A stretch of DNA of 64,000 nucleotides, from contig NC_079241.1 of assembly GCF_028009165.1 (NCBI RefSeq), positions 6,696,001 to 6,760,000 of the forward strand, in the 5' to 3' direction. The DNA comes from Akanthomyces muscarius. Taxonomy: Eukaryota; Ascomycota; Sordariomycetes; Hypocreales; Cordycipitaceae. Shown piece by piece: positions 22,353-35,143 of this stretch; positions within the stretch are counted from its first letter, which is position 1; every line of letters begins with the position of its first letter. The position numbers and the translations under genes are program-made. The notes beneath the pieces are model-generated. The model ran no database searches and was not told where the DNA came from. It saw only the letters and a program-made list of their open reading frames with translations.

Positions 22353-23203
22353 GGTTCCGTCCAGCCAGGCCTACAGAGGGAGTTGTCGATATCGGCATTA
22401 GCTTCGGGCTCCCTTTTCCTTCAACCAACTTGCGAAAAGAACAAGAACAAAAAAGAGTGATTATGTTGGCCTCGGGGCCCTTCGTGATGAAGCTTCGTAT
22501 GCCTTTTGCTGCTGGGGTTAGATGTATGGAAAGGAAGAAAAGAGTGTGAGCGAATGTAGCAACCACAAGTGTTGATCAGACTGGCCACATTTTGCTGAAA
22601 ATACTCATAAACAATGCTGCTGTTGTTGGCGTACATGGGGTATAATTTCCATTGCAATATCACGAGGAATGTGTTGCCTGGTGTGACGCATTCCAGCCAA
22701 GCCTCACCACCAGCATTTTGGCAGTGCGGCGGTACCAGGAAACAGAGTCCATAAAAGCCTAGCAAGTAAATTAATTATAAGTTCGATTGCCTTTTTATCG
22801 CATTTGAGCTATTTGGGGCTCGCAGCCACCAGTAAGAGGAAACTATGATGGCATCTTTGAGCCTCAGCGCGGATGGTGGCAGGTCTCACATGTGGGCTTC
22901 TTCTAGCCCATCGGTCCAGCCCGCCCAGACTACAGCAAGTCACAACACGAGGCATTTTCAGTGTCAAACACGCATGGCTGCTTGTGTCTTGTTAAATCCT
23001 ATGTTATCAAAAAGAATTGCATAGCATGTCTGCCTCTATGAAAAGAAAAAAAAAAGAAGAACCTTCAAGACAGACGTTGTAAATCATACCAACTCGAAAG
23101 CCGTTCCAGTTTCCGGAACCTGTCCAGATTGTCAAAAATCCTCCACAAAATCAAATTGCAGCCTTTAGTATTTGTAATTTCACATCACACTCCAACTTTG
23201 TAC
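22353..23203. other. Intergenic region without recognisable gene
   Basis: Promoter of the large membrane protein and 3' flank of the DUF1996 gene. No coding sequence recognised. Confidence 0.5.
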
Positions 23204-24829
23204 TTAGCTCCTGCGGGCATGGCCGTGGAGGTGAGAACGACGGCGCTTAGCAGCGTCGACGGTCTTGGTGGCGGTAGGCTCAAGAGTCTCCGTGACGATG
23301 ACAAGCTCCTCCTCCCACAAGATCTTGCTGACGGTGTTGCCGTTGGTGACGAATTGGGTGCTGTAGTAGCTGGGCTCGGGAGTGGTGGTAGGAGCCTCAG
23401 TGACGGCAGCGGCAACAGCAACGGGAGCAGATGGAGTGGCGGTGGTAGTGGTGGGAGTAGGAGTCGGGGTAGACTCGGAAGACTCGGACTCAGAGTCAAC
23501 CTGCTTGAAGACCTGGCCAGGGAGGGGTGAGGCAGAGTTGGAGGCTTTGGCACCGGGAGTGTAGCTCAGGGTAGGCTTGGAGGTAGCGGTGCCGGCGGTA
23601 GAGGGAGAGTCGCCGCCAGTCTCAGGCTTGGAGGGATCGCCACCGTCGCCAAAGACGGAGAGGTCACCAGGAAGGTTGGCCATGGGGCCGAGAATGTTCT
23701 TGATCTCGGTAGACAGCTGCTGGGGCAGAGACTTCTCGAGCTTGCAAGAGGTGGCGGTACCTTGGTCAACAACGTTGAAGAGAGGGCAGTCCTCAATGCG
23801 GCCGGAGGGGTTGGTGCAAGTGTCAACAGCCTGCTGGAGGAAATCCTTGTCCCAGCCCATCATGAAATCAGCGTGGTAAGCGAAACCTATGAATGTTAGT
23901 AGGGCTCTGACTAGGAAATGTGAAGTGGATATGCATACCCTCGGTGTCACCGTTGGAGAAGACGAAGCGACCGTTGCGGTTCTTATAGTTGCCAACAGCC
24001 CAGATAGTCTCAAACATGAGGGAGGGGACGCGGGTCTCGTAACCCTCAGGGCAGGTACCAGTCATGACGAGGTCAGGGTAGGCCATGTGGGACTTGTGGT
24101 CGCTGGAGTCGGCATCCTTGCCGTTCCAGCAAGAGGGGAACATGATTTCCAGACGAATACCGTCCTTGCAGTTGGCGTCAAGGTAGGCCTTGTCGGGCAT
24201 GTAGTGACGGTAGAGGGTTCCCTCGGGCTGCTTGTCGTAGTTGAGGCAGTTGAAGCCAAGGGCGCGCTGCTCAAGGATGCTCTGCTTCGTCTGGCCCATG
24301 GACTGCCAGAGAGACTTGTCGGGGTCGGGGGACTCGGGGTTACCAGCGCTGTAGGAGCGGCGGGTGTTGGAGCCGGCGATCATCTGGAAGTTGTCGGGGA
24401 AGGCCTTGATGTTGTCTCCGTAGAGAAGGTAGTAGGCGAGCATGCCACCGACCTGGTCGACGAGCTCAAACTTGCCAGTATCCTTGTCTTCGAAGTAGAG
24501 AGCGGGAGACCAGTAGGCGGACTTGTCCTGAGTGACACGGCACGAAGTGCAGTCACCACCCTTCAGGGCAGAACCATCGGCAGACGAGGAGAGGCCTACT
24601 TTTTGTTAGAATGTCGATACTGCGATGGCCGTGCGAAAACTATGGCCGAGGCAGGGAACAGCGACGTACCAGACGAGCCATGGAGGGAGTGAGCGTGGGC
24701 AGAGACGTCGTTGGGGTTGACGATGGGGTCAATACGGGCGACATCGAGACGGCCAGGGCACTCCATGCGCCAGAAGGCATTGGCACTACCGGCCAAGCCG
24801 AGTAGTACGGCGGAAGTAATCTTGAACAT
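23204..24829 (-). CDS. Secreted DUF1996 protein
   Basis: Three exons, 24829-24670, 24595-23939 and 23886-23204, all in frame, give 499 residues. A signal peptide (MFKITSAVLLGLAGSANA) is directly followed by FWRMECPGRLDVARIDPI, the usual start of DUF1996 proteins. The domain continues with SAHAHSLHGSSG, a CTSCRVTQDKSAYWSPALYF segment, FPSCWNG and the later HMAYPDLVMTGTCPEG. The C-terminal 150 residues are a Ser/Thr/Pro-rich linker and a short segment ending in basic residues. DUF1996 proteins are common secreted fungal proteins, some found in cell walls or linked to biomass response; no reaction is established. The gene has a 5.6-kb gene-free region on its upstream side. Confidence 0.88.
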
Positions 24830-26311
24830 TTTGAAATATCCAAGTGCAAGAGCTGCCTTAAACGCAGCTGTTTCTTGTTGGTTAAGGAGTGGACGACGCG
24901 ATGAAGCAGTCTAAGACGGTGTTAGTGAGATGGAGAGGGAGAAAAACGGCGACTAGTTGATGAGATGCATTTGGGCAATTGCGAGAAACAATGGCAAAAC
25001 AAAGATGATGATGAAGTGAAAAGCAGCGGGCGACGCGTTTGCAGAGGAGCTGGAGCTGGAGCTGGCAGGTGGCAACGAAATGCATTGTCAGGGCTGGCAG
25101 GTGGCAGCTGCAAGGCACGAGTCGATGAGTGGCTGGTGAATTGGGGGCCGGCGATGGCTTGCCTGGATGGCGCGGGGTTGAAAGGCAGCAAACGGCATAT
25201 GTTCTTGCGATAAATGGCGTTTTCAGCATAGTAAGAATCCGTCGGCCAAATATCATTAATGCATTTGAGTGAAGAATTATGCTGCAGCGCTGTTCGATCT
25301 GCCATGCATCACATATCGCAGCATCTCATCTCGCCGCGGTGCTGGGTCGTGTAAGGGGAGGAGGTGGGGTCTGTCCAAGGGAGGAAGAGGCTCGAGGCTG
25401 TAAACGGGCGCAAACGACTTACCAGGCTCGCGATCGTCCAAGTAGGTTAAAAAACTTTGGGAAAAGCGATTTCAAAGGGTACGAATAAATTCGTGTCAAT
25501 TGAAGAATCCAAGTTCTTTCAAAAAACGAAGACCGAGTCAGCGCGACTATGCAGTCACGTATTCCAACCTCGTGCGCGGGACTGAAACTGGTAGAATTCC
25601 AGTGAGAGGCCCAGTTGCTGCGTGAGCGAGAGAGACCCCGGTTTTTTATGACGACACAAAGAGGCGCGTAAAAGAATGAGACTGGTCAGCTGGGGCGATT
25701 CGGTGAAGCCGAGCCTAGAAAACAATTCGAGCTGGCGGTTTGAATCGGAATTCGGATCGTCGTGGCTGGGTTATGCTGGTATATCAACGCGGGCTGAGTG
25801 GCGATGACAAGCTGCAACGTTCCAAAAAGACACCAGTCTTTTAATTTTCGACTTTGAAGATGACACGAAAAAAAGATCCAAGATGCTCAAGACACAAGCA
25901 GGTTTCGCTTGATTGCACAGCAGTCTGAGCGGGCCGAAAGGATCAGAGAAGATGAATCGTGATACAGGATCAAGGTCGCTCAAAAAAGTTCGAAAAGTCT
26001 TTGTCAAGGAATGTATGCGGTCAGATTGTTGGTTTTTGTAAAAAGCCGATAAAAAAGTGAAGAAAAAAAGGAGCGTGGGTTTGAAGATGTTGGGTGAAAG
26101 GAAGGGAAGGGGAAGAAGAAAAAGAGCGAGATGCGTTTGTCGAAAGGACTCTTGCGGTGGAAGAGGAGAGGGAAGGGAGAGTGTGTGGAGGGAGGGCGGC
26201 CAAAAGAGTGTATACCACCAGTACTGGTAGCTGGCAAACGAACAGAGCAAACGGGCGGCGCCTGGCTGAGCGCTTCCCCTCCTCCAATGTAATGGTAGGC
26301 CGGCCCCAGAA

Positions 26312-26326
26312 GTACCTGCAAGTACC
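26312..26326. repeat. GTACCTGCAAGTACC motif, copy 1
   Basis: A 15-base near-palindrome whose second copy is at 28062-28076, in the same gene-free stretch. Its ends, GTAC, are themselves palindromic. Confidence 0.6.
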
Positions 26327-28061
26327 CAGGAGCCAAGGACACGCTAGGCCAGGCACAAGGCACAATGGATGGCGAGACGCGCTAACAGAGTACATGGTCG
26401 GGTTTACGGGCTGGATGAGATGAGGGAGCGGAGATCAGGGTGGAGAGGAAACCACATTCCATTTACAGCTGGCTGGTTTGATGGAAAAGTACCTGTTGTA
26501 CCTCTGGCCATGACCAAGGCCAGACGAGGGAAGCATACTGGTAAGTACCTATCCGTACAGTTTGGTGGCCAACAAGACCAGGCAGGTATTCCGTACCAGT
26601 AAACGATGGCCGCGCCATCAAATTCTCTGACTCTATACCCAGCATCTCAAATTCGGAAGAACAAAAATCGATTTGGTTTTTTGCACCACCCCGTGCCTTC
26701 CAACCCCCTATCCCGACAGCAATCCTCGTTCTGTTATTACATGGAGCCTGTAATACCGTTGATCGTTCTTTCAACGCGAGCCACTTATTCGCTGGGGGTG
26801 ACGGCCCAGCACTAATGACGACGGGCTCATAATATTACCCAGGGTTCCAAGGGGCACCAGCCAGGCACTTTCTGTTTCCCCCAGCGGCCTTTTGACCAGT
26901 GTTTTTCCCCTGAAGCACCGCGTCTCACGGCATCAGGTGTTGGCCGCACAGCATGTCCGCCGTACTGGTTACACGCCCATGCCTGCACTTTATCCGCCTC
27001 AGACAGGTAGCATAGACTTGGCCTGTTCGTGATGACAAGGCAGACCGCGAGCGCAGAGCTCACCCACCGCCGTTTTTCCTATCCATCAGGGGCGACGGGC
27101 GTCCTGGGCTGATTGGCATGCAGAAGCCAGCTATTTCCTGGTCTTTGTTTCGGTGGACCAGGGGGCAGCAAGGCACTGGGCGCTTAACAATAGTGCCCCG
27201 GAGAGAACGGGTTTTGGCGGTGCATGCTACTGTAAGCTACCGTTACAGCGCCACGGAGGCCCTGACGGCTGCGGCCTCGCAATGTCGCCGCCTCTGGAAT
27301 CTGGTCCGGGCTATTGGCGACCATTCTTGCACGACGGCGTATTTTTGTTTCTCTGCTTGTCTACGGAGTACGTGCTGACGAGAATAGATTCCGATGACGC
27401 CGGTCCTGTGCAATCATGTGTTCCGCACTAGTTGGCTGCGCGGATATGCACCGGCAGACTATCAACATGCATGCCCACGAGCCATTGTCGCATCACGGCG
27501 GTCCAGTTGACGATCAAGAGTGCAAGACTTTTATTTTCGGGTCAGCCAAGATCTTGTAGCACTAGGTAAAGCAGGTTCGCGTGGTTCACGTTCAAAACAA
27601 TGAAAAGAAAACTCATTGTCGGCATGAGCGAGCTCTGATAGAGGACGGTGTGCGTGTTGCACTGTCATTCATCGTGACATGGCACACGGACAAAGACCGT
27701 CAAGATGAGGTGGCTGGGAGTAGATTAATACCGCAATCGATCAGTGGTACTTTTTACTCTCATTTATTATTCGTGATATTTTTTGTGCGTTTCTGTGCGG
27801 CAATCTTCTCTTCTGTTATTGCTCTCGTGGCAGCTCGTCCCTTGCCGCCATGAGCAATGCATGCAGAATGGCAATTGCCCATGGCTTCGAGAGAAAGTTG
27901 AAAAACGTGCGTCTGCTCAAACTCTGCCACTGCAAGATTTAATTATTACTGGTACGTGAAGGCATTGTCTCGTTGAAGAGGGAGATGGCGACGATGCTTG
28001 CCTGCCTGCCTGCGGCCGCAATTGGGAGCGGTGCCAAAGTGCGTACTGGTACTGGTAACAT

Positions 28062-28076
28062 GTACCTGCAAGTACC
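28062..28076. repeat. GTACCTGCAAGTACC motif, copy 2
   Basis: Identical to the 15-mer at 26312-26326. It is preceded by a GTACTGGTACTGGTAAC segment, which adds further GTAC-like units. Confidence 0.6.
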
Positions 28077-29662
28077 TTTTGTGCAATAGACTGGGGGCCG
28101 TAGCTTGCAGGGACATGAAACGCTTGCAAGACAAGGACCCGTCGTGGCAGGACCAATCACAAGCGCACATCTGCTCCGGCGGGCCGCCCTCCACCCCTGG
28201 CATTAACCAGGGGTGGCTGATCTTGGGGCGCCACTCAGGTTCAGGCAGGAAAAGAGCCGCCACTCAAAGTGAACCCCTCGCCCCTGATGATGGATGAGAG
28301 CCGCTACGTCATTCTGTGCCAGTCAGTCCCTCACAGGTGACAGGACAACCCAAGCAACCAAGCAACCAAGCAACCCGCGCCGTGCAAATTCCCAAACTAA
28401 ACTCCCTGTTTTCCCCCGGCTTTTTCGCCCAGTCTGTCTGTGCTTTTGCTGACCGCATTATTACCGGGCCTCATGATGTACCAGTAAAGGTTGGCTCGGA
28501 TGCACTGGCTGCCGTCGTACTCGGTACATTCACGACGCGACCGCCTATGTCATTCCCGATCAGCCAAGATCAAACGAAGAAATAATGGAATATCAAAAGA
28601 AAAATTTCATCTTTCAGCCGCCAACTCTTCTCCCCCGCCACCAGTCCCTGCTTGCACCCTGGCTCACCCTTTTTCTCGTACCTCATCAGGGACCAAATTG
28701 TCTTCTCCATCTGAACGCATAATACCCCATAAAATACGATTGAAACAACGAAACACGTAAATCTTTCTTACCAGTCGTTTCTCCCTCCCACAAACAATTT
28801 GCACACTTCTCCATTATCGTCGTATCTCTTCTCCTCTTGATCTTTTTTTTTTTTTCACCGACGCGCGTCTTTCTGCAATAAACGACAGAGAACTTTCTCG
28901 CGCAAATGTCTTGTCACGCTTCCAAGGTGCGGCTCAAATAAACAAAGGCCAGCCAACCCGACGACTCCACGCCACGCGCCGTTCCAGCTATACGAAATAG
29001 TAGGTCTTGGCCGACACCACTGGACGGCAACTCGGCAGTCTGTCTCGCCAATGGAATACACAACCCCAGCTATTTACTGCTCGTTATATTTCCGGCGCTC
29101 GGCACGGCAATGTGTTTCCGACCGCACAATAAACTAAGTGTCGGTAATACCAGCAATTAGCCTCCCAGTCGTCAGCAAGGGAAGGATGTGGGATGCATGA
29201 ACAAAAAGGAAAAGGAGAGCCATCGTCTCCTCTTTTTTATTCCCATGCCATCGCGTCCCGCCAGTCCGATGTTTTGCATGTCCACTTTGTCACAGTTTGC
29301 CTCCTCGGTTTGGCACGACCAGACTCCATTGGTCCAACTGCCAATTTCGATTCACCATGATAGCTTGCAGCCCACGAACCAACGGCATCAACATTGCAGA
29401 TCCATATCCACCCCCTTTGTTTTCTGCACTGCTCTTCACAACACCGCAGCCCGAATCAACAAAAGCTCGGAGCTATGTCTCGTTCGAATATTGCGGTGCC
29501 CACAACGCTCGCCGTCCCAAATTTGCCTATGACAGCGATCACCGCCCACCTTTCTTGGCTGTGCCTTGGAACGGACCCTGCAAATAATCTCGCCCCGGCG
29601 GGAGGGTCCCGTCCCCAATGGCCGGGGCGCAGTGGTCAAGATGTTCAATTTTGGACGACGGG

Positions 29663-29664
<2 letters not shown>

Positions 29665-29697
<33 letters not shown>
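29665..29697. repeat. 33-base poly-T tract
   Basis: An uninterrupted run of 33 T, flanked on both sides by GGTC. On the minus strand it reads as poly-A, as at the 3' end of a retroposed sequence, but no element body is recognisable. Confidence 0.8.
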
Positions 29698-29698
<1 letters not shown>

Positions 29699-30468
29699 GT
29701 CTTGGCAAAAGCAAGGGGTACGTATGTTCGGCAATGGGCACTGATGAAATTCTATCGCACTGGTAGATCTCGCCAGCAAACACGCAGCTTTGCATCGACT
29801 GACTGTGTAGACCCACCTCAAGACAGCATCACTCTAACAAAGGCCAATGTCGACACTGCTGGCATTTCCAAGTTGTGAGTTTCCGGTATTGACTTTTCCG
29901 ATAATATGCAGTACCTTCTTCCATTCGGTCCACGTAGCGTCTTTAATTTGTTCTATTGCAGCTCGTCCCCCTATTGCCGACCAATCCGCCTCTAGGGTAG
30001 CGGTCTGCACAATTGCTGCTGCCAAGCATCAGTCTCAAAAACTTCAAATGACAAGTCCAGATACTCATCCAGTACTCGGACCAGATTCAATGTCTACATC
30101 ACTGCGCATAACCAACCTTTTTTGTTGTTATTTTTCACGTAGTGCCTCGTGTAACCGACTCCATGTACCGAGATATCTAGACTACAGATGCTAGTTACAT
30201 TTCAACTTCACGTTGACCTCAGCTGCGTCACTGCTTGGCTTGCATTCCACAGCTGGCCAAAACTGGATCTAGCCTTGCGACAGACACGCATTAATAAATT
30301 GATTGCTTACGTGACTTCTAGTTTCTCCTCTATATTGCTACCCTATATGACTGTATATTCAAAGTGTCAAAACTTTTCTTCAACACTCGTCCTACCATAT
30401 ACTCCTATCGCACATGGCATCGCATCCACCGCACACCACTCTGCGGCAGCCCTCATGGCTAGGATGAT

Positions 30469-32763
30469 CTAGTCAAGCATCTCCGTTATCACGCCCAGCG
30501 CGTTGATGCAATCGCCAAACTATCGCATAGGTTAGCACGCACGCAGCAAGTCGCATCAGGCCTTGGCTCTAGTACTTACCATCGTACAGTAGAATCCAGT
30601 CATGGTCTCTCCAGCCGGCACCGGCACTGATACCATCGTGACGTTTTTCTTGATGACCCTGTCCCTATACCGAAAGTGATGGGACCGACCGCGATTCGTA
30701 AAAATCTGAGCGAACAGTCAGCATCTGTCTGAAATCAGCACGAGCGCATACAAAAAAACCTGCCTTGAACGAATCCAGCTCGGCGCTGGGCTCAGCATCC
30801 ACAAGAACCTCATTCGGTCTGTAATACACGTACAGCTCCACGCCGCAGATGCGCTCCCCGCCAGGGCCGTTGATGGAAAAATGCTGCAGGCTCGCCATCT
30901 CCGAGTCCGGATACACGCCCAGGTCCTCGCACGTGTCAAGATAGTCGAGGTGCCCGGGCGTGAATTCAAACTCGAGCGCGCACGGTGTCGACGTCATGTA
31001 AACCTGTATGCCCGTCAGGTAGCGCAGGCTCTGGCCACGCGTGCCGCCAAACACGCTCCGACGAATCGAATCGTATATGCCGTCGTCGGCCCACACGTAC
31101 ATGGTGGAAAAGAAGGCCTCGTTCAGCTGCAGCTCCCGGTCCGGGATACCCTTTTCCCACACGGCGGTGTCGCGCAGCGACGCAGGCGCCCACTCTGCTG
31201 CCGCGACGCCGAGACTTATAATCCTGCAGCCCTGTTTTCCAGTTAGCAATGTGAGTGAAGAAAGTCTTTAGAAAAAGGGCACTCACGTCGAATTGGGCAG
31301 AAATTGCAAATAGATTGCTTGCAGCTACTAGCTTCCTTGTTTGCGCGATGCCCTCGACTTCGCATCCGACCCATGGCGAATGACTGCCGTCCCCAAAGAC
31401 GCACTGAACAGCTCTCATGCCCGTAGGCACCAGAGCCATACAAAGACCTGTCCAGGACCTCCCCGAGACATCAACGACTATCTCATGGGCCATGTATCCG
31501 AGCTCGACAACAGCACCACATGAGCCAACCACCCTCAAGCCCACCACGTACTCCACCTCTCCAACTTCATTGACAAAAAACGAAATTTGATCTATTGACT
31601 GAGGGAGAGAAACCTTTGGACTGTTCTGCAGCTCCATGCATCCACTAGGAAACAACCCGTACGGATCCCCTGCGTCCCATGCGTAGATGTCGACCGAGGC
31701 CTTGCGCCAAACACGCGGGTCCGTGAGCAGCGGCGTAGTAGTGCCGCCTGTATTGACGAACCTGGGATCCAGCAGTCTCTTGATATACATGGCCAGGAGC
31801 CACACCCTTTCCCTGTTGTGCATGGCCTGGGAGCGATGCATGAGGCCTGTGCGACGATAAAGCCGTCGCCAGTCCAGTGCCCGGTTCCAGCGCTGCGTCT
31901 CAAACACCCAGCAGCGCTCGCTTCCGGGCCCGAATCTCGTGGCCCAAAAATTCTGCTGATAAAATACGGGCACAAAGAACTGCGAAGCCAGCCGCAAGTT
32001 GAGAAAGTCGTGTGTCGGAAGCAGAGTGGCGATATTCATGAGCATTTCCTGCGGCAGCGAGGCAAACGGGTCGGAAAATCGCACGCTCATGATGGAAACC
32101 TGTGGTATGTCCTCTACGGCATTGATCCGCAGACTTTCGATTTCGGGGATGTCAAACGGATCGATGTTCGTGATTTGCGTCACACAGAGCCGGTGATGCT
32201 CCGTGAACTTGTCATTGACTTCGACGCAGCGACCATCGTCGGGGTGTTCTCTGTTGAGACCACCATAATAGTGCCCCCATTCTGGACAGAACTGGGATTC
32301 AGGAATCGGAAAGGACTTGCATAGACCAAAGAGTCGCTTGAGCGGCACTGGTTTGGGGGCCAGCGCAACCTCCAACAGCGACCAGCAGGCTTCGTGAAAT
32401 GCAAGTCCCCAGCGTCCATCTCTAGGCGACTGACGAAGAATACCAATGTGAGGGTACTCAAGCGCATCGTAAGCGTCATCGTCACTGCCGTTATCGTCCC
32501 ATCGGGCATTGTAGTCTAGTGGCGCAATCCAAGGGTCAAAGGACGTGTCCTTGAAGTAACCCACTCCCGTAATCGAAACAACGTCTACGTCTGAATAGAC
32601 TAATGCCTCTGTTAGTATAATACCGAAAAAAATCTAGTATCAGGATTCAATACGACGTACGTATGCGAAACTGGTTCAGCCAAGTCGGCGTATGCCTGAC
32701 TTGCCCGTCAAAGATCATGCGCCCGCACAGCAGACAGGGAGCAATGGAAGCATTGTGAGCCAT
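30469..32763 (-). CDS. F-box domain protein
   Basis: Five exons: 32763-32661, 32599-31287, 31231-30764, 30705-30580 and 30519-30469, giving 686 residues. The start has a CLLCGR motif followed by FDGQVRHTPTWLNQFR, a start seen in a family of fungal F-box proteins. The F-box lies in the middle: DPFASLPQEMLMNIATLLP followed by HDFLNLRLASQFF. The C-terminal half is a conserved-looking beta-rich region. F-box proteins act as substrate adaptors of SCF ubiquitin ligases, with the F-box contacting Skp1. The third intron requires a GC donor (AAG|GCAGGT); the next two exons then read cleanly to a TAG. Without that intron the protein would end about 25 residues later with unrelated sequence. Confidence 0.75.
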
Positions 32764-33180
32764 TTTCACAATTTCTGACTAGCTTGAAATGCCCATTTTC
32801 ACAAACCATCTGGAGACTAAATAAATACTCGACTTCTGTGTATAACACGATGCAGGTGCGTGTGCCACTAGGCAACACTGTGGCACGGTGGCGGCGTACG
32901 AGATCGAGTCGCGCGCATAACATCGACCTCGAGCTGCACCTGCTATACCGTGATTCATCATGCTTCTTTGTCTGCGAGTATCGGACTGAAAGATGAGGCT
33001 TGTATACCTCAGCTGACCATAAAACCTACGCCAACTGATCACGAAAGCTCGTTACATCGAAACGCGACCTCCGCAAACGGTCTCTGGCATACCGTGAATC
33101 ACTGCGAAGATCGGGCTTAAATACCTATTCTGCGGATCTCGGGGTGGTAAACTTGCGACCCAAACACAACCTTCTCAAAC
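32764..33180. other. Divergent promoter region
   Basis: About 0.4 kb between the F-box gene and the kinase-like gene. No coding sequence seen. Confidence 0.5.
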
Positions 33181-34818
33181 ATGTCGTCCCAAGCACCTTT
33201 GGATCTAGCAGCTATTGTCGAGCTGGCCACGAGTCACCGAGGGGCGCGGCACACTTGCCGCGTGGTAGGAGAACCGCTCTGTGGCAGCCTCAACAGAGTG
33301 GTGATTCTGAAGTTCGACGACGGGCTTCAATGGATATTTCGGACGCCTCGTTGCGATACAACCGGGCGGAATCTACCCCCTGTGGTGCGGGTGAAGCTGA
33401 TTGCCAGCGAAGTCGCGACGCTCAACCTTCTCGCGCATCATACCAACATACCAGTACCGCAAGCGGTTGACCACAGGTATGGCTACTCAAGAGTAGACAC
33501 AGCCGCCATGACATCCAGGCAAATCTGACTGAACGGCAGCTGCACCAATTTGAACTCTGTAGGCGCACCCTACATTCTCATGACCTGCGCCAAAGGCAGG
33601 TCCTTTGCAGCATATCTGCGCCGCATGCACGAGGATGGCGTACGTGACTTTTCACAGGTGACGAAAAAGCTCATGAGACAGCTGGGTAAAATATGTTTTG
33701 CCTTGTCAAAGGTTCAATTTGCGACCATTGGCTCTGTGCAGGAGGGCAGTGACGCCTTTGGGGTCGGCGAATCGCTTGTGCCAACCTTTGTGCTTCAAGG
33801 CCGTCACGGTATTCCCGTGTTTCGGGGGCCTTTTCTAACAGAGCAGAACTACTATAACGGTTTAATCGACGCATTTTTCGGCCACGTCAAAGGCCTCTCC
33901 CTGGGCCATCATTTTTTCCTTGGCCCCTGCCCGGAGAGGGCAGATTACCCAGACCAAACGAGCTACAACACGGCCGTGGATCGATGGAACGATTTCGTGA
34001 CAATTGATGACAAGATTGACGGCGTTGACAACCGCATCCATTACCATACAGCGGGAAAACTTATCCAGGACATTGTTCCCGATTTCAGCCCTCCTGATGG
34101 TGGGCATCCTGCCACCGGGCTTGCCGGGTTTCCGCTCGGGCATGCTGATCTTTGTAGCAGCAACATCTTTGTCGACGACGACTGCAACATCACCTGCATC
34201 ATCGGCTGGGAATTCTCCTCGACCATGCCCTTTGCACAGCTCCTCATCCCGCCGGCGGTGCCGAACAAGCGACGCCCGCCCTCGTCCGCAGACTGTGCGG
34301 CATTCCGAGCCGGCCTGCACGATGCGGCCAGGCAGGCCAACGTCGTCCTGCCCTCGATCCCGGGAATCGTGAGCGACCTGCTGTGGCACTACATGCGCTG
34401 GGTCAACCTGGACACGCACTGCGACTTCCGCCACTTTGAGGCACTCTTCAAGCGGCACCCCGAGTTCTCCAGGCTGGATCCTCTCTTCATCATTGACGAG
34501 ATGCAAGGCAGGACTGACATCAGAGAGGCAAGGCAGCGTCTGATGGATGGGGTGCGCGATCCGGACGAAATCAGGAGTGACGAGGACGCGTATTTCGCGC
34601 TGGCTGACGACGGCGAGAAGCAGCGCCGCGTGGCAGAAAAATTGACCGACACATTCAACCTGAAACGCCAAATCCTCGGGGCTGATTTTTGGATGCAGAC
34701 TTGGAGTGAGGTCTTTGCCGACAACGAGGAGGAGGCATGCTGTTCGGGCAATTCGAGCTGGTCCGGCAACTCGTGTTGTTGCTCACAGCCGTCCGAGCAC
34801 TCCCACAGTGGGTTGTAG
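33181..34818 (+). CDS. APH/choline-kinase-like phosphotransferase family protein, degenerate at the metal-binding Asp
   Basis: Two exons, 33181-33476 and 33540-34818, remove a 63-nt intron (GTATGG...GGCAG) that holds the only in-frame stop; 524 residues. The kinase-like fold is seen as RVVILKFDDGLQWIFRTPR (the Lys-bearing strand), a helix ending LLAHHTNIPVP, VGAPYILMTCAKG, and the catalytic loop GHADLCSSNIFVDDD with H-x-D and Asn. The next motif, normally (I/L)IDWE, reads CIIGWEF: the Asp that binds metal is Gly. If the sequence is right, phosphotransfer is likely weak or lost. The C-terminus carries a Cys/Ser-rich tail (ACCSGNSSWSGNSCCC). Fungal members of this family are large and mostly uncharacterised. 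Confidence 0.75.
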
Positions 34819-35143
34819 CGCAACCACACAACATGCGCAGAAGAGCTTAGGTAGAAAATTGAACATTAATAAAGAGTACTTAAACCATCACGCAGTGAAT
34901 TATATTTTATCCGAATCATTGCCTGCGCCGTAGCTGTATACACGCGTCATGTGATTGCGCCACTATGCCAAAGCCCGAGCGTTGCAGAAATGGGGCGCAT
35001 CGTGTGGCGCAGGACACGCCCTGGAACTAATGACAACCGTCTCAAGCTCAGGCGACTCTTGACCAAAGCATATGTCATGATCGCGTGCCATACCGCGCGA
35101 GCGCCCAACACGATATCCCGATAGACAAACAACCTGCGCGAAA
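34819..35143. other. Short intergenic region
   Basis: 325 bp upstream of the auxilin gene. No coding sequence seen. Confidence 0.5.

Larger units (their letters stand above)
24830..30468. other. 5.6-kb region without recognisable gene
   Basis: All open frames here are short and none resembles a protein. The part nearest 24830 is the promoter of the DUF1996 gene. Within it are a 33-base T run (29665-29697), a shorter T run near 28847-28856, and two copies of the 15-mer GTACCTGCAAGTACC (26312-26326 and 28062-28076). The region may hold a long promoter, noncoding RNA or an eroded element; nothing decides between these. Confidence 0.55.

Noticed and set aside
29400..29820. Frames with poly-Phe or poly-Lys runs over the poly-T tract
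   Set aside because: The runs only translate the homopolymer; flanking parts show no similarity to proteins.
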